Shown here in pieces: positions 26,066 through 36,291 of a stretch of 64,000 nucleotides of DNA. The notes beneath the pieces were generated by a model. That model saw only the letters and a list, made by a program, of their open reading frames with translations. It was not told the origin of the DNA and did no database searches. A program made the translations under genes and the position numbers. The stretch spans positions 1-64,000 of the forward strand of contig NZ_QJRL01000002.1 of assembly GCF_003205205.1 (NCBI RefSeq). The letters run 5' to 3'. This DNA comes from Pseudomonas sp. LB-090624 (GTDB lineage: Bacteria; Pseudomonadota; Gammaproteobacteria; Pseudomonadales; Pseudomonadaceae). The stretch's first letter is position 1; each line of letters begins with the position of its first letter.

Positions 26066-27112
26066 CTACTTACGGGCCTCCAGAATCAGGTTGAACGGCG
26101 TTTGCGTGGCCCGCCGGAAGCTGCGGAACCCCGCCTCCTCGAAGACTGCCCGCAACCGCCCCTCCCCGGCCTGTGCCCCCAAACCCAGACCCACCTCTTG
26201 CGACAACGAATTCGGCGTGCAGATAAACGTCGACGCTGCATAGAACAAGCGCCCGACCGGCGTCAGGTTGCCCTCCAGCGAATCCTCGGCGTAAGGCTCC
26301 ACCAGCATCACCGTACCGTCGTCCTTCAACGCGCGGTAAGCATGTTTCGCGGCCCCCACCGGGTCGCCCATGTCGTGCAGGCAATCGAAGAAACACACCA
26401 GGTCATGGTCATGCCCCGGATAGTCCTTGGCGCTGGCCTGCTGAAAGCTCACCCGCCCAGCCAACCCCGCCTCGCGGGCACGTTCGCTGGCCGTGGTAAC
26501 GGATGGCCCATGGTAGTCGTAGCCCACGAAGGTGGATGCCGGAAACGCCTGGGCCATGACCAGGGTCGAGGCGCCATGGCCACAACCCACGTCCGCCACC
26601 TTGGCGCCCGCCTGCAGTTTGGCCACCACGCCCTCGAGTGCCGGGAGCCATTCAGCCACCAGAAAGGTGCGGTAACCCGGTCGAAAGAACCGCTCGGTGC
26701 CGCTGAACATGCACGGGTGATGGTCGCCCCAGGCCAACCCGCCGTCACCACGCATGGCTGCAACCAGCTTGTCCTTGTCATGGAACAGTGCCGCCACCAC
26801 TGCCGCGCCGCCGGCCATGTAGGCCGGCGAATCCTCCAGCGCCAGGGCCATGGCCTGCTCTTCCGGCAGCACGAATCGGCCTTGGTCATGCACCATGTAG
26901 CCCGATGCCGCCTGGGCGTTCAGCCATTCGCGCACCAGCCGCGGGTGGCAGCCGGTCTTCTGCGCCAGTGCCTCGGGGGTAGTCGGCTGGCTGTCAGCCA
27001 TGGCCCGGTACAACCCCAGTTCATCGCCGAGAATGACATTGGCCAGGGTCGCCGCCGCGCCCATGTCGCCCACCAGCTTGCCCATGAAATCGTGAAGCCT
27101 TGCCTCGTCCAT
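26066..27112 (-). CDS. SAM-dependent methyltransferase with winged-helix N-terminus
   Basis: This 348-residue protein has an N-terminal winged-helix-like segment (about 20-90, with TTPEALAQKTGCHPRLVREWLNAQ). It is followed by a class I methyltransferase domain whose SAM-binding motif is VADVGCGHGASTLVMAQAFP. The later CFFDCLHDMGDP motif resembles the O-methyltransferase-type Rv2258c/BchU group. The substrate is unknown. The frame continues upstream, but the ATG at 27112 has GAGGAGGA before it. It is transcribed alone, towards the norspermidine terminator. Confidence 0.85.
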   Translation of the reverse strand: MDEARLHDFMGKLVGDMGAAATLANVILGDELGLYRAMADSQPTTPEALAQKTGCHPRLVREWLNAQAASGYMVHDQGRFVLPEEQAMALALEDSPAYMAGGAAVVAALFHDKDKLVAAMRGDGGLAWGDHHPCMFSGTERFFRPGYRTFLVAEWLPALEGVVAKLQAGAKVADVGCGHGASTLVMAQAFPASTFVGYDYHGPSVTTASERAREAGLAGRVSFQQASAKDYPGHDHDLVCFFDCLHDMGDPVGAAKHAYRALKDDGTVMLVEPYAEDSLEGNLTPVGRLFYAASTFICTPNSLSQEVGLGLGAQAGEGRLRAVFEEAGFRSFRRATQTPFNLILEARK

Positions 27113-27356
27113 GACCTGTCCTCCTCTGCAAGAAGGCCATCGCCAGCGCTGAGGGTCCGCTCCGGGTGACGGTGGTCGGTTCAAGGGTTTCGGCTCGCTG
27201 TACGAACGGTTACCTGCAAGCCATAAGTAAGTTTAGATGGTCTGCCTGTAGGCAAAGCAATCCAGGCTGAATAGCCAGCGAAATCAGCCAGCAGGTAACA
27301 ATTCCTAAACACCGATGTGACATTTTTTTTCAGCTTTCTAATCAAGGAGCGGTGAA

Positions 27357-28718
27357 ATGAAGGTCACGGTTTTCGGTACCGGTTATGTCGGCCTCACCCA
27401 GGCTGTGTGCCTGGCCCAAGTGGGGCACTCGGTGTTGTGCATGGATGTCGATGCCGAGCGGGTCGCCGCCCTCGGCGCCGGACACTGCCCGATCTTCGAG
27501 CCCGGTCTTGCGCCCATGCTGGAGAACAACCTGGCCTGCGGTCGCCTGCGCTTCACCACGGATGCCGGCCAGGCTGCCATCTTCGCCAGGTTACAGTTCA
27601 TTGCAGTCGGCACCCCGCCACAAGCCGATGGCAGTGCCGACCTGAAGCACGTGTTCGCCGTGGTCGACAGCATCCTCCAGCATGCTGACGGCCCCAAGGT
27701 CATCGTCAACAAGTCCACCGTGCCGGTGGGTACGGTACATCGCCTCAAAGCGCGCATCGCCCAAGCCGTGGCCGATGGCAGCCGCTTCCAGGTGGTCAGC
27801 AACCCGGAATTCCTCAAGGAAGGGTCGGCAGTGGCCGACTGCATGCGCCCCGAGCGCATCATCGTCGGCGGCGCGGGCCCTGCCGAACTGGAATTGCTGC
27901 GCGAGTTGTACCTGCCCTTCAGCCGTAACCGCGAAAAATTCATGGTCATGGATGCGCGCAGCGCCGAGCTGACCAAGTACGCGGCCAACTGCATGCTGGC
28001 GACCAAGATTTCCTTTATCAACGAAATTGCCAACCTCGCCGAGTATCTGGGCGCCGATATCGAAATGGTGCGCCGTGGCATCGGTTCAGACTCGCGCATC
28101 GGCTACGACTTTATCTACGCCGGCTGCGGCTTTGGCGGTTCGTGCTTCCCCAAAGACCTGCAAGCCCTGCGCCGCAGTGCCGAGGCCGAAGGCTTCGAGC
28201 CACAGTTGCTACGCGCGGTGGAATCGGTCAACGAGCAGCAGAAGAACCGGCTGTTCAGCAAAATCCAGCGCCACTATCACGCTGGCCTGCAGGGCAAGGT
28301 ATTCGCCCTGTGGGGGTTGTCGTTCAAACCCAACACCAACGACATTCGTGAGGCCGCCAGCCGGGTTTTGCTGGAAGCGCTGTGGGCCGCGGGCGCCCGG
28401 GTGCAGGCCCATGACCCGCAGGCCATGGAAGAAATCCAGCGCCATTACGGGCCGCGGGCCGACCTGCAACTGGTGCCCTGCAAGGACGCTGCACTGGAGG
28501 GTGCGGATGCCCTGGTAATCGTTACCGAATGGCAGGAATACCGCGTGCTCAACCTGGACAAGGTGCCGCAACAGCTGACCGACCGGGTGGTGTTCGACGG
28601 GCGCAATCTGTTCGAACCTGAACACATGGCCGCCGCCGGCCTGACTTACTACGGCATCGGCCGCGGCCAGGTGCAGGCACCGGGGGCGCCCGCGAAGGAC
28701 CGCCCGCAGGCCTGCTAA
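27357..28718 (+). CDS. ugd: UDP-glucose 6-dehydrogenase
   Basis: A cytosolic enzyme of 453 residues that oxidises UDP-glucose twice to UDP-glucuronate, a precursor for exopolysaccharides or lipid A modification. The NAD-binding [10 protein letters not shown] motif lies at residues 6-15, and the catalytic Cys263 is in GGSCFPKDL. The start ATG has AAGGAG 8 bases upstream. The gene overlaps the convergent mqo gene by four bases at the stop codons. No exopolysaccharide genes adjoin it. Confidence 0.94.
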   Translation: MKVTVFGTGYVGLTQAVCLAQVGHSVLCMDVDAERVAALGAGHCPIFEPGLAPMLENNLACGRLRFTTDAGQAAIFARLQFIAVGTPPQADGSADLKHVFAVVDSILQHADGPKVIVNKSTVPVGTVHRLKARIAQAVADGSRFQVVSNPEFLKEGSAVADCMRPERIIVGGAGPAELELLRELYLPFSRNREKFMVMDARSAELTKYAANCMLATKISFINEIANLAEYLGADIEMVRRGIGSDSRIGYDFIYAGCGFGGSCFPKDLQALRRSAEAEGFEPQLLRAVESVNEQQKNRLFSKIQRHYHAGLQGKVFALWGLSFKPNTNDIREAASRVLLEALWAAGARVQAHDPQAMEEIQRHYGPRADLQLVPCKDAALEGADALVIVTEWQEYRVLNLDKVPQQLTDRVVFDGRNLFEPEHMAAAGLTYYGIGRGQVQAPGAPAKDRPQAC

Positions 28719-30292
28719 GGCTTCACAACGCCCTCGGGAGGGTTCAACTGCAGCACCTCGTTGGTATAGGCCCACTCCTTCTGCACCTGGTCCGGGTGGT
28801 CGTTCAGGCGCATGCCGTAGGACGGAATGATCTGTTTGATCTTTGCCTGCCACGCGGGCGAGGCCACTTTGTCCTTGAACACCTTGTTCAACACATCGAG
28901 CATGATCGGCGGGGCGGTCGAGGCGCCCGGCGAGGCGCCCAGCAAGCCCGCGATGCTGCCGTCTCTGGACGTTACCACTTCGGTACCGAGCTTGAGCACA
29001 CCACCCAAGGCCTCATCCTTCTTGATGATCTGCACCCGCTGGCCGGCCTGCCACAGCCGCCAGTCTTCCTGCTTCGCTGCGGGGAAATAGGTGCGCAGCG
29101 CCTCGAAACGGTCGTTGTCGGATTGCAGCACCTGGCCAATCAGGTACTGCACCAGGTCGAACTCGCGCACCCCAACCCGTACCATCGGCCAGGCGTTGTG
29201 CACACTGGTGCTGGCGAGCAGGTCAAGCAGCGAGCCCTGTTTAAGGAACTTGGTCGAAAAGGTGGCAAACGGGCCAAACAGGATCATGCGCTTGCCGTCG
29301 AGCACCCGGGTGTCCAGGTGCGGCACCGACATCGGCGGCGCACCGGTGGCGGCTATGCCGTAGGCCTTGGCCATGTGGCGCTGGGCGATGGCCGGGTTGT
29401 CGGTGACCAGGAACGACCCCCCCACCGGGAAGCCGGCATAGTCCTTGGCTTCGTCTATCCCCGATTTCTGCAGTAGCGGTAATGCCGCACCACCAGCGCC
29501 AATGAACAGGAATTTGGCGTCGGTAGCTGCCTTGCTACCGTCCTTCAGGTTCTTGTACTCGACATGCCAGGAGCCATCGTCGTTGCGGGTGATGTCCTGC
29601 ACCTCGGTCGACAGCTTGAGGTCGAAATTCGGCCGGGTCTGCAGGTAGCCCACGTACTGCCGGGTGATCTCGCCAAAGTTGACGTCGGTACCGATCGGCG
29701 TCCAGGTCACGGCCAGCTTCTGGTTGGGATCGCGGCCTTCCATCATCAGCGGTACCCATTTGCGGATCTGCTCATGGTCTTCGGAATACTGCATGGGCTT
29801 GAACAGCGGGCTGGCTTGCAGCGCCTCGTAGCGCTTTTTAAGGAAACGGATGTTGTCATCGCCCCAGACAAAGCTCATGTGCGGGGTGGTATTGATGAAC
29901 GAATGCGGATTTTTCAGCACCCCCTGCTTGACCTGCCAGGCGAGAAACTGGCGCGTTACCTGGAACGACTCGTTGATTTCCACCGCCTTGCTGATGTCGA
30001 TCTTGCCGTCTTTTTCCGGGGTGTAGTTCAATTCTGCCAGGGCCGAGTGGCCGGTGCCGGCGTTGTTCCAGCCGTTGGAACTCTCCTCGGCAACCTTGTC
30101 CAGACGCTCGACCATTTCCATCGACCAGCCCGGCTCCAGCTCATTGAGCCACACGGCCAAGGTAGAGCTCATGATGCCGCCGCCCACCAGCAGCACATCG
30201 ACCTTCCTGGTTTCCGCCGCTTGGGCATTGAGCATGCCAATGGCCAAGGCCAGCCCGGCCATCGCCAATTTTGGCTTGATGGTGATCTTCAT
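28715..30292 (-). CDS. mqo: Malate:quinone oxidoreductase
   Basis: An FAD enzyme of 525 residues that oxidises malate to oxaloacetate and passes electrons to quinone, a respiratory bypass of malate dehydrogenase. The N-terminus has a signal-like hydrophobic segment ending LNAQA. It is followed by the FAD-binding [19 protein letters not shown] (glycines at 37-39) and family blocks such as [19 protein letters not shown]. The ATG at 30292 is chosen over the upstream frame because it begins the hydrophobic leader. Pseudomonads carry several mqo paralogues, and I cannot say which one this is. Confidence 0.93.
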   Translation of the reverse strand: MKITIKPKLAMAGLALAIGMLNAQAAETRKVDVLLVGGGIMSSTLAVWLNELEPGWSMEMVERLDKVAEESSNGWNNAGTGHSALAELNYTPEKDGKIDISKAVEINESFQVTRQFLAWQVKQGVLKNPHSFINTTPHMSFVWGDDNIRFLKKRYEALQASPLFKPMQYSEDHEQIRKWVPLMMEGRDPNQKLAVTWTPIGTDVNFGEITRQYVGYLQTRPNFDLKLSTEVQDITRNDDGSWHVEYKNLKDGSKAATDAKFLFIGAGGAALPLLQKSGIDEAKDYAGFPVGGSFLVTDNPAIAQRHMAKAYGIAATGAPPMSVPHLDTRVLDGKRMILFGPFATFSTKFLKQGSLLDLLASTSVHNAWPMVRVGVREFDLVQYLIGQVLQSDNDRFEALRTYFPAAKQEDWRLWQAGQRVQIIKKDEALGGVLKLGTEVVTSRDGSIAGLLGASPGASTAPPIMLDVLNKVFKDKVASPAWQAKIKQIIPSYGMRLNDHPDQVQKEWAYTNEVLQLNPPEGVVKP

Positions 30293-30400
30293 AACCTCTC
30301 CCGCGCCTCGTTGCTGTCCGTGGTTCAGCCACAAGCTTAGCCGACGCATTTAGTCGGGTATGTCGAAGCAGACACTTGCAATCGGCCACATCTCAAAATA

Positions 30401-30416
30401 CTGTATGAATACTCAG
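30401..30416. promoter_or_regulatory. Possible LexA box before the radical-SAM repair pair
   Basis: CTGTATGAATACTCAG matches CTGT-N8-ACAG at all but one defined position. It lies 18 bases upstream of the ATG at 30435. Its inner bases (AT-rich, symmetrical ATGAATAC) also suit LexA. It is a site call by eye. Confidence 0.45.
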
Positions 30417-30434
30417 TATCGCAGGTCAGCCACC

Positions 30435-31655
30435 ATGCAACTCATCGCCAAACTCGGCATCCTTGCCGACGCAGCCAAGTACGACGCCTCCTGCGCCAGC
30501 AGTGGTGCACCCAAGCGCAATTCGCGCGGTGCTGACGGCCTGGGTGCCACCAACGGCATGGGTATCTGTCACAGCTATACCCCGGATGGCCGCTGTGTCT
30601 CGCTGCTCAAGGTCCTGCTGACCAACTTCTGCCTGTACGACTGCCAGTACTGCGTCAACCGCCGCTCCAGCAACGTGCCGCGCGCACGCTTCAGCCCCGA
30701 GGAAGTGGTGCGTCTGACCCTGGACTTCTACCGGCGCAACTGCATCAGCGGCCTGTTCCTCAGCTCTGGCATCATCCGCTCGGCGGACTACACCATGGAG
30801 CAACTGATCCGCGTCGCCCGGCTGTTGCGCGAGGAGCACAACTTTCGCGGCTACATCCACCTCAAGACCATCCCCGATGCCGACCCGCTGCTGATCGAAG
30901 AGGCCGGCCGCCTGGCCGATCGGCTCAGCGTCAATATCGAACTGCCGACCGACGCCAGCCTCAAGCGACTGGCACCCGAGAAGCAGGCGCACACCATTCG
31001 CCAGGCCATGGGGGTGATCCACCAAGGCCAGCAAGCCGTGGCCAACGAGCCCAAGGCGCCACGCTTCACCCCGGCGGGGCAAAGCACTCAGGTCATCGTC
31101 GGTGCCGACAGCACCGACGACAGCACCTTGCTGCGCAATGCCGAGTCGCTGTACCAGGGCTATGGCCTGAAGCGCGTGTACTATTCAGCCTTCAGCCCGA
31201 TCCCCGACAGCCCGGGCAGCGTGCCGCTGGCCGCACCACCGTTGCTGCGCGAACATCGGCTGTACCAGGCTGACTTCCTGCTGCGCGGGTATGGCTACAA
31301 GGCCGGTGAACTGCTGGGCCAGAGCGGTAACCTGGCGCTGGACATCGACCCCAAGCTGGCTTGGGCGCTGGCCAACCGTGAAGTCTTCCCACTGGACGTG
31401 AACCGCGCCGAGCCAGCGCTTTTGGCACGCATCCCGGGTATCGGTCTGCGCAGCGTACAGCGCCTGGTGGCCCTGCGGCGGGAACGGCGGATCCGTTATG
31501 ACGACCTGATTCAGTTGCGCTGCGTGCTGGACAAGGCGCGCCCGTTCATCGTCACCAGCGACTACCGCCCCGCACAGGCCGAATTGCGCAGCAGCCTGTT
31601 GCGGGCGCGCTTGCGTGAGCCGCAAGCGCCGGTACAGATGGGGTTGTGGGGGTGA
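30435..31655 (+). CDS. Putative DNA modification/repair radical SAM protein (TIGR03916 type)
   Basis: A radical-SAM enzyme of 406 residues. The CxxxCxxC cluster-binding motif is Cys66-Cys70-Cys73 (FCLYDCQYC), followed by GLFLSSGI. The C-terminus has a helix-hairpin-helix (ARIPGIGLRSVQRLVALR) suited to DNA binding. The TIGR03916 family is linked by gene neighbourhood to the TIGR03915 protein encoded next and to uracil-DNA glycosylase-like proteins. Its chemistry is unknown. The frame runs to 30360, but the ATG at 30435 starts the family N-terminus and lies just after a LexA-like site. Confidence 0.9.
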   Translation: MQLIAKLGILADAAKYDASCASSGAPKRNSRGADGLGATNGMGICHSYTPDGRCVSLLKVLLTNFCLYDCQYCVNRRSSNVPRARFSPEEVVRLTLDFYRRNCISGLFLSSGIIRSADYTMEQLIRVARLLREEHNFRGYIHLKTIPDADPLLIEEAGRLADRLSVNIELPTDASLKRLAPEKQAHTIRQAMGVIHQGQQAVANEPKAPRFTPAGQSTQVIVGADSTDDSTLLRNAESLYQGYGLKRVYYSAFSPIPDSPGSVPLAAPPLLREHRLYQADFLLRGYGYKAGELLGQSGNLALDIDPKLAWALANREVFPLDVNRAEPALLARIPGIGLRSVQRLVALRRERRIRYDDLIQLRCVLDKARPFIVTSDYRPAQAELRSSLLRARLREPQAPVQMGLWG

Positions 31656-32494
31656 TTGCGCTCGATTGCGACGACCTGTTCGACACCTGGCGCGACCAGG
31701 CCCGGGGGTTGTTGGGGCATGGCATCGACCCATCGCAAGTCACCTGGTCGCAAGGCCCCATGGCGGACCTGCTGGCCGTGCCGGCAGCGCCGCCTGAGGG
31801 GCCTGGGCCTTTTCGGGCCAAAGTCCCGGCAGCACTGCTGAGCCAGTTGGAGCAGGCCTCGCGCTACCGTGGCGAACAACGCTGGAATTTGCTGTACGAA
31901 GTGCTGTGGCGCGTGGCCCATGGCGACCGCACGGCCATGCTGGCTGGCGACCGCCTGGGCAGTGAGCTGCAACGGCGTATCAAGCAGGTGACACGTGAAG
32001 CGCATCACCTGCATGCCTTTGTACGCTTCGTGCCGCTGCCTGATGACCTGGTTGAACATTTACAGCTTGACCTGGTGGCGTATCACGAGCCGGCACATGA
32101 CATTCTGCAAAGTGCCAGCCCGCACTTTGCTGACCGCTTGGGGCGGTTACGCTGGTTGATCGCCACGCCACAGGATGGCATTCGCTTCGACGGTACCGGG
32201 TTCGACTACCAGCGGCACTGCCCCGAAACCTGGCGGCTTTGGGCCCGCAACGCCGAAGACCCGGGCGCGGAGCTATGGCGCACCTACTATCGCCACACTT
32301 TCAACCCTGCCCGCCTGAACCCCGATGCCTTGCGCCTGCACATGCCCGGGCGGTTCTGGCGACACTTGCCGGAGGGCATGCTGATTCCCCAGCTCGAAGG
32401 CCTGGCACGCCAAGGCAAGCAACGAGACGGCCAGGCCCTGGAAGTGGCCACTCAGGCCGGAAAAAAAATCAGCAAACCCACACCGTCGGCGTGA
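31652..32494 (+). CDS. TIGR03915 family putative DNA repair protein
   Basis: A protein of about 280 residues that begins within the stop of the radical-SAM gene (GTGA), so the two are co-translated. The central block WNLLYEVLWRVAHGDR and later HHLHAFVRFVPLPDD, together with FDGTGFDYQRHCPETWRLWARN, belong to the TIGR03915/DUF4130 family. In some bacteria this domain is fused to a uracil-DNA-glycosylase-like domain. Here the glycosylase part is absent. GTG at 31646 is an alternative start. It is assumed to act with the radical-SAM partner on DNA. Confidence 0.87.
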   Translation: MIALDCDDLFDTWRDQARGLLGHGIDPSQVTWSQGPMADLLAVPAAPPEGPGPFRAKVPAALLSQLEQASRYRGEQRWNLLYEVLWRVAHGDRTAMLAGDRLGSELQRRIKQVTREAHHLHAFVRFVPLPDDLVEHLQLDLVAYHEPAHDILQSASPHFADRLGRLRWLIATPQDGIRFDGTGFDYQRHCPETWRLWARNAEDPGAELWRTYYRHTFNPARLNPDALRLHMPGRFWRHLPEGMLIPQLEGLARQGKQRDGQALEVATQAGKKISKPTPSA

Positions 32495-32535
32495 GGCAAC
32501 GTGGGGGCCAGCCGAGCAAGGCGCTGTGCTGAGGG

Positions 32536-33507
32536 TCAGGTGAAGAGCCTGGCCAGGCAGCCGAGCTTCTTCTTGTACGACCGTCGCGCCTCCAGCGCCT
32601 GTTCCATGCTCACTTTCAGGAACCGCGCCTGCTGGTTGGGTTGCATCTGCCCGATCAGGTCCAGATCAGCGCTGATGACTGTTCCAATCATGGCATAGCC
32701 ACCCCCCGAGACGGCATCGCGGTGCAGGATGATCGGCTCCAGCCCGGCCGGTACCTGGATCGAGCCAATCGGGTAGCAGCTGTCCACAATGTTCGATGGG
32801 TCGGAGCCTGCACCGAACGGCTGCTCCCGCGGCTGGAAGCCCAAGGCGCTGCCGCCCTTGTAGCGGTAACCGATACGGTCCGCTTCAGAGCCGACGGTCC
32901 ACGCCTCGGTGAAAAAGCTTTGCGCTGCGGATTCAGTCAGGCGGTGGAAGTACAAGCCCGGCACCACCCGTAACACCACCTCACCGCCCAAGGCCTGGCG
33001 CAGCGCCATCGGCAGGCTTGCGCCGGCCCGGCTCTTGCCGCTGGGCACCCCGACCGGCAACAGGTCACCGGCCATCAACTTTCGGCCCTGAAAGCCACCC
33101 AAGGCCCCCAGCGCATAGGTCGAACGGCTACCTAGCACCTCCGGCACAGCAATACCGCCAGCCACTGCCAGGTAAGCCCGGGCGCCTGCCGTGGGGAAGC
33201 CGAAACGCAGCACTTGCCCGGCGCGCACGGCAAACGCCGTGTCCGGGCGCTGCTCGCGGCCATCCAGCAGCACTGGCATCTGTGCACCGCACACCGCCAC
33301 CAGCGTATCCTGCTGGAACTCCAGTTCCGGCCCCACCAGCGCACACTCCAACCCGGCGGCGCCCGCCGGGTTGCCCACCAGGTGGTTGGCGGCGCTCAGG
33401 GCGTACTGGTCGAGGGCGCCGGAGGGCGGTATGCCCAGGTGGTAGTAACCTTCGCGGCCAAGGTCCTGCACGGAAGTCGCCAGGCCCGGTTTGAGTACCT
33501 TGATCAT
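32536..33507 (-). CDS. pxpC: 5-oxoprolinase subunit C (biotin-dependent carboxyltransferase family)
   Basis: A 323-residue protein of the PxpC/KipA (AHS2) family. It begins IKVLKPGLATSVQDLGREGY, and the motifs GIPPSGALDQYAL and GVPSGKSRAG are typical. With PxpA and PxpB it cleaves 5-oxoproline to glutamate using ATP. Its start overlaps the end of pxpB by four bases (ATGA). Older names are allophanate hydrolase subunit 2 or KipA. It converges on the TIGR03915 gene. Confidence 0.93.
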   Translation of the reverse strand: MIKVLKPGLATSVQDLGREGYYHLGIPPSGALDQYALSAANHLVGNPAGAAGLECALVGPELEFQQDTLVAVCGAQMPVLLDGREQRPDTAFAVRAGQVLRFGFPTAGARAYLAVAGGIAVPEVLGSRSTYALGALGGFQGRKLMAGDLLPVGVPSGKSRAGASLPMALRQALGGEVVLRVVPGLYFHRLTESAAQSFFTEAWTVGSEADRIGYRYKGGSALGFQPREQPFGAGSDPSNIVDSCYPIGSIQVPAGLEPIILHRDAVSGGGYAMIGTVISADLDLIGQMQPNQQARFLKVSMEQALEARRSYKKKLGCLARLFT

Positions 33508-34391
33508 GCCAGCACCTCCTGCAGCGATTTCGGGTAGCCGACCGGGTCGGCGAGAAAGGCGTCCAGGGAAAACTCCACGGGACGAATGCGCAGGTCGAAA
33601 CGGCCCTCCTCCACATCCGCCACCGCCTGGTCATAGGCACGACGGTCAATGGGTTTGAACTGCACGATGTCACCGGGGCGGAAGAACACCATGTGCTCCT
33701 TGAGGTAGTTCAAGGTCTGCTGCGGATCGTAGATGGGTGCCGGGGTTACGCCGAACATCTGGTAGCCGCCAGCCCCGCGCACCGAGTAAATGCAGCCGAA
33801 GCAACCGCCATGGCCGAGGGTGAGCTTGGGCGTGTCGGTACGCGGTCGCAGGTACTTGGGCACCTGCAACTGGCGCTGGCGCTCGACCATCTGGAACATG
33901 AACGGCAGCCCGGCGACGAAGCCGACCATCGACACGAACCACGGCGCACCGCTGTGCGCGGCAATGAATGCGTCGACATCGGCCAGGCCATTGATGCGTG
34001 CGGCATACTCCAGGTCGGTACTGGCCGGGTCTTGGTGGCGATCACGAAAACGCATCAGCGTTTCATGGGTCCAGGGGTCGTTGTACAGCACCGGAATCTC
34101 GATGATCCGCGTGTGCAACGAACGTTCGGCCACCGCCTGCGCTTCGGCGCCGCGCACGGCTTCGAGCAGGGTTTCAGGGGCAATGCGGTCGGGGTCGAAA
34201 CGAATCTGGAACGACGCGTTGGCCAGGCACACGTCCAGTACACCCTCCAGCGCCAGGCGTTCTACCGCGCGGGTGACGGCCATGCCCTTGAAAAAGGCTT
34301 CCAGCGACATGCTTTCGCTGACCTCGGCAAACAGATGCTCGTCGGCGCCGAAGCTGTAGCGGATCGGGGTGGTAGCAAGCGATTCGGCCAT
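33504..34391 (-). CDS. pxpB: 5-oxoprolinase subunit B (KipI/AHS1 family)
   Basis: A PxpB/KipI family protein of 295 residues, carrying the conserved block IEIPVLYNDPWTHETLM and the later GFVAGLPFMFQM and GGCFGCIYSVRGAGGYQMFG. It forms the catalytic complex with PxpC, while PxpA releases the product. The frame extends upstream, but ATG 34391 has GAAAAGGA-like bases ahead. The segment is somewhat longer than the usual 220-240 residues because of its N-terminal extension. It is the second gene of the pxpA-pxpB-pxpC operon. Confidence 0.9.
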   Translation of the reverse strand: MAESLATTPIRYSFGADEHLFAEVSESMSLEAFFKGMAVTRAVERLALEGVLDVCLANASFQIRFDPDRIAPETLLEAVRGAEAQAVAERSLHTRIIEIPVLYNDPWTHETLMRFRDRHQDPASTDLEYAARINGLADVDAFIAAHSGAPWFVSMVGFVAGLPFMFQMVERQRQLQVPKYLRPRTDTPKLTLGHGGCFGCIYSVRGAGGYQMFGVTPAPIYDPQQTLNYLKEHMVFFRPGDIVQFKPIDRRAYDQAVADVEEGRFDLRIRPVEFSLDAFLADPVGYPKSLQEVLA

Positions 34392-34477
34392 GACTGTTCC
34401 TTTTCTTGGAATCTTTATAGAAAGGCAGGCAAAAACAACATACACAGGCTCCGGGCTCAATTGGCCGGATGCCTCAC

Positions 34478-35236
34478 TCAACGTGGCGCACGTACCGCGA
34501 TACCGGCCGTGTCCAGTGCCTTGCGCGTGGCCTCGACCAAGTCGAGCGCCCCGGGGGTGTCACTGTGCAGGCAGATGGAGTCGAATTCGATGGCCAGGTC
34601 CTGGCCTTCGACAGTGCGCACCACGCCTTGCCGGCAAGCGCGCAGAACACGCTCGGCAACCGCTTGTGGCTGGTAGCCCCGCACGTTGCGGGTGAACACG
34701 ATCGAGCCGCTCAGGTCGTACTCGCGGTCGGCGTAGAACTCGCGAACCACCGGTTGGCCGAGGGCCTGGGCAATGCGGCAGATCACCGAGCCTGGCATGC
34801 AGAACAGCAGCAGTTCCGGCTCGATCACCCGTAGGTTTTCCACCAGCAAGCGTGCGGCTTCTTCGTCACGCGCCAGGTGCATGTACAGCGCCCCGTGCGG
34901 TTTGATGTGCTGCAGGCGCACGCCTTGGGCACGGGCTATTTCGCGCAGCGCGCCCAGTTGGTAGAGCACGTCGTCGACCAGTTCCTGTGCTGGCGCATTG
35001 ATGTGCCGGCGGCCAAAGCCGACCAGGTCACGAAAGCCCGGGTGGGCACCCACGGCAACGCCCAGTGCCCTGGCACGCTCGACAGTGCGGCGCATGGTGC
35101 CGGGGTCGCCGGCATGGAAACCGGTGGCGATGTTGGCGCTGCTGATGTAACCCATCAGCTCATGGTCGACGCCATCGCCAATGGTCCAAGGGCCAAAGCC
35201 CTCGCCCATGTCCGAGTTGAAGTCTACTGCTTGCAT
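34478..35236 (-). CDS. pxpA: 5-oxoprolinase subunit A (LamB/YcsF family)
   Basis: A 252-residue protein of the LamB/YcsF family, recognised by [13 protein letters not shown] at the N-terminus, then [30 protein letters not shown] and [11 protein letters not shown]. It hydrolyses the phosphorylated oxoproline intermediate made by PxpBC. ATG 35236 has AGGAGA 9 bases upstream. The gap of 86 bases to pxpB contains no obvious terminator. It is divergent from a LysR gene that probably controls the operon. Confidence 0.93.
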   Translation of the reverse strand: MQAVDFNSDMGEGFGPWTIGDGVDHELMGYISSANIATGFHAGDPGTMRRTVERARALGVAVGAHPGFRDLVGFGRRHINAPAQELVDDVLYQLGALREIARAQGVRLQHIKPHGALYMHLARDEEAARLLVENLRVIEPELLLFCMPGSVICRIAQALGQPVVREFYADREYDLSGSIVFTRNVRGYQPQAVAERVLRACRQGVVRTVEGQDLAIEFDSICLHSDTPGALDLVEATRKALDTAGIAVRAPR

Positions 35237-35303
35237 GACGGCGTCTCCTGGCACTTGTGACTGCATGCAAGCCACGTTAGATTCTCCGCACCCCCTTGGG
35301 AAG

Positions 35304-35317
35304 ATCTATAAACAGAT
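35304..35317. promoter_or_regulatory. Possible LysR operator between pxpA and its regulator
   Basis: ATCTATAAACAGAT is a 14-base partial palindrome (ATCT/AGAT) in the 120-base gap between pxpA and the divergent LysR gene. AACAGATA occurs here and again at 35335-35342. LysR-type proteins usually bind such sites between divergent genes, but this assignment is by position only. Confidence 0.35.
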
Positions 35318-35356
35318 AGGGTGCCTTCTGAAAAACAGATACCCCCGGAGTTCACT

Positions 35357-36274
35357 GTGTCGCTGACCCTGCGCCAGGTACGCTACTTCGTCGCCACCGC
35401 CGAAATTGGCCAGATTTCCCAGGCGGCGATCCACCTCAACATCTCCCAGTCAGCGGTCACCACGGCCATCAAGGAGCTCGAAGCGATGCTCGGCGTGCTG
35501 CTGTTCCAACGCTCGCCCCAAGGCATGAGCCTGACCGAGGCTGGCCGGCATTTCCTGAACCGCGCCTATGTCATCCTGCGCAGCGTCGACGATGCCCTCA
35601 ACAGCCCGCTACCAGACGTGCGCGCCAGTGGCCTGCTGCGCCTGGCGGCCAGCTATACGGTGATCGGCTACTTCCTGCCGCACCACTTGCAGCGCCTGGA
35701 ACACTGGCACCCGGATGTGACCCTGGAGCTGTACGAGCAGGAGCGCAGTGCCATCGAACAAGGGCTGCTGGAGGGGCGGTTCGACATGGCTGTGGTGCTC
35801 ACCGCCAATCTCACCCACCCGGACATCGTTTCGGAAACACTGTTCAACTCCGAGCGCCGGCTGTGGCTGCCCGGGCATCATCCCCTGTGCGAGCGCTCAG
35901 CGGTGAGCCTGGCCGATGTGGCAGGTGAACCGTTCATCCTGTTGACCGTGGATGAGGCCGAGCAAAGTGCCATGCGTTACTGGGAACAGGCCGGGCAGCG
36001 GCCGAACGTGCGGGTGCGGACCAGTTCGGTGGAAGCGGTGCGCAGCATGGTGGCCAACGGCAGTGGCGTGGCGATCCTTTCAGACCTGGTGCACCGCCCG
36101 TGGTCGCTGGAGGGCAAACGCATCGAGACAGTGACCATCAGCGACCCGGTGACGCCGATGAGCGTGGGCTTGGCCTGGCACCGGGAACGGGCGTTCAGCC
36201 CGGCGATGCAGGCGGTGCGCAATTACTTCCATGATGCGTTTCTGGCACCGCAGCAGTTGTCGGCCCGGCGCTGA
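35357..36274 (+). CDS. LysR family transcriptional regulator
   Basis: This 305-residue protein has an N-terminal winged helix-turn-helix (LRQVRYFVATAEIGQISQAAIHLNISQSAVTTAIKELEAMLG) and a C-terminal substrate-binding-like effector domain (about 90-300). I start at GTG 35357, with GGAG 8 bases ahead, giving MSLTLRQVRY, the usual LysR N-terminus; the frame opens at 35321. It faces away from pxpA over 120 bases, so it is the likely regulator of the oxoprolinase operon. Its effector is unknown. Confidence 0.9.
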   Translation: MSLTLRQVRYFVATAEIGQISQAAIHLNISQSAVTTAIKELEAMLGVLLFQRSPQGMSLTEAGRHFLNRAYVILRSVDDALNSPLPDVRASGLLRLAASYTVIGYFLPHHLQRLEHWHPDVTLELYEQERSAIEQGLLEGRFDMAVVLTANLTHPDIVSETLFNSERRLWLPGHHPLCERSAVSLADVAGEPFILLTVDEAEQSAMRYWEQAGQRPNVRVRTSSVEAVRSMVANGSGVAILSDLVHRPWSLEGKRIETVTISDPVTPMSVGLAWHRERAFSPAMQAVRNYFHDAFLAPQQLSARR

Positions 36275-36291
36275 GGCTGCCGGGCCTGTCA

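Noticed and set aside
35240..35265. Second sigma54-like site near pxpA (ctggcac...ctgc)
   Set aside because: The GG to GC distance is 11 rather than 10 bases, and it points away from pxpA into the divergent LysR gene. I do not support it.
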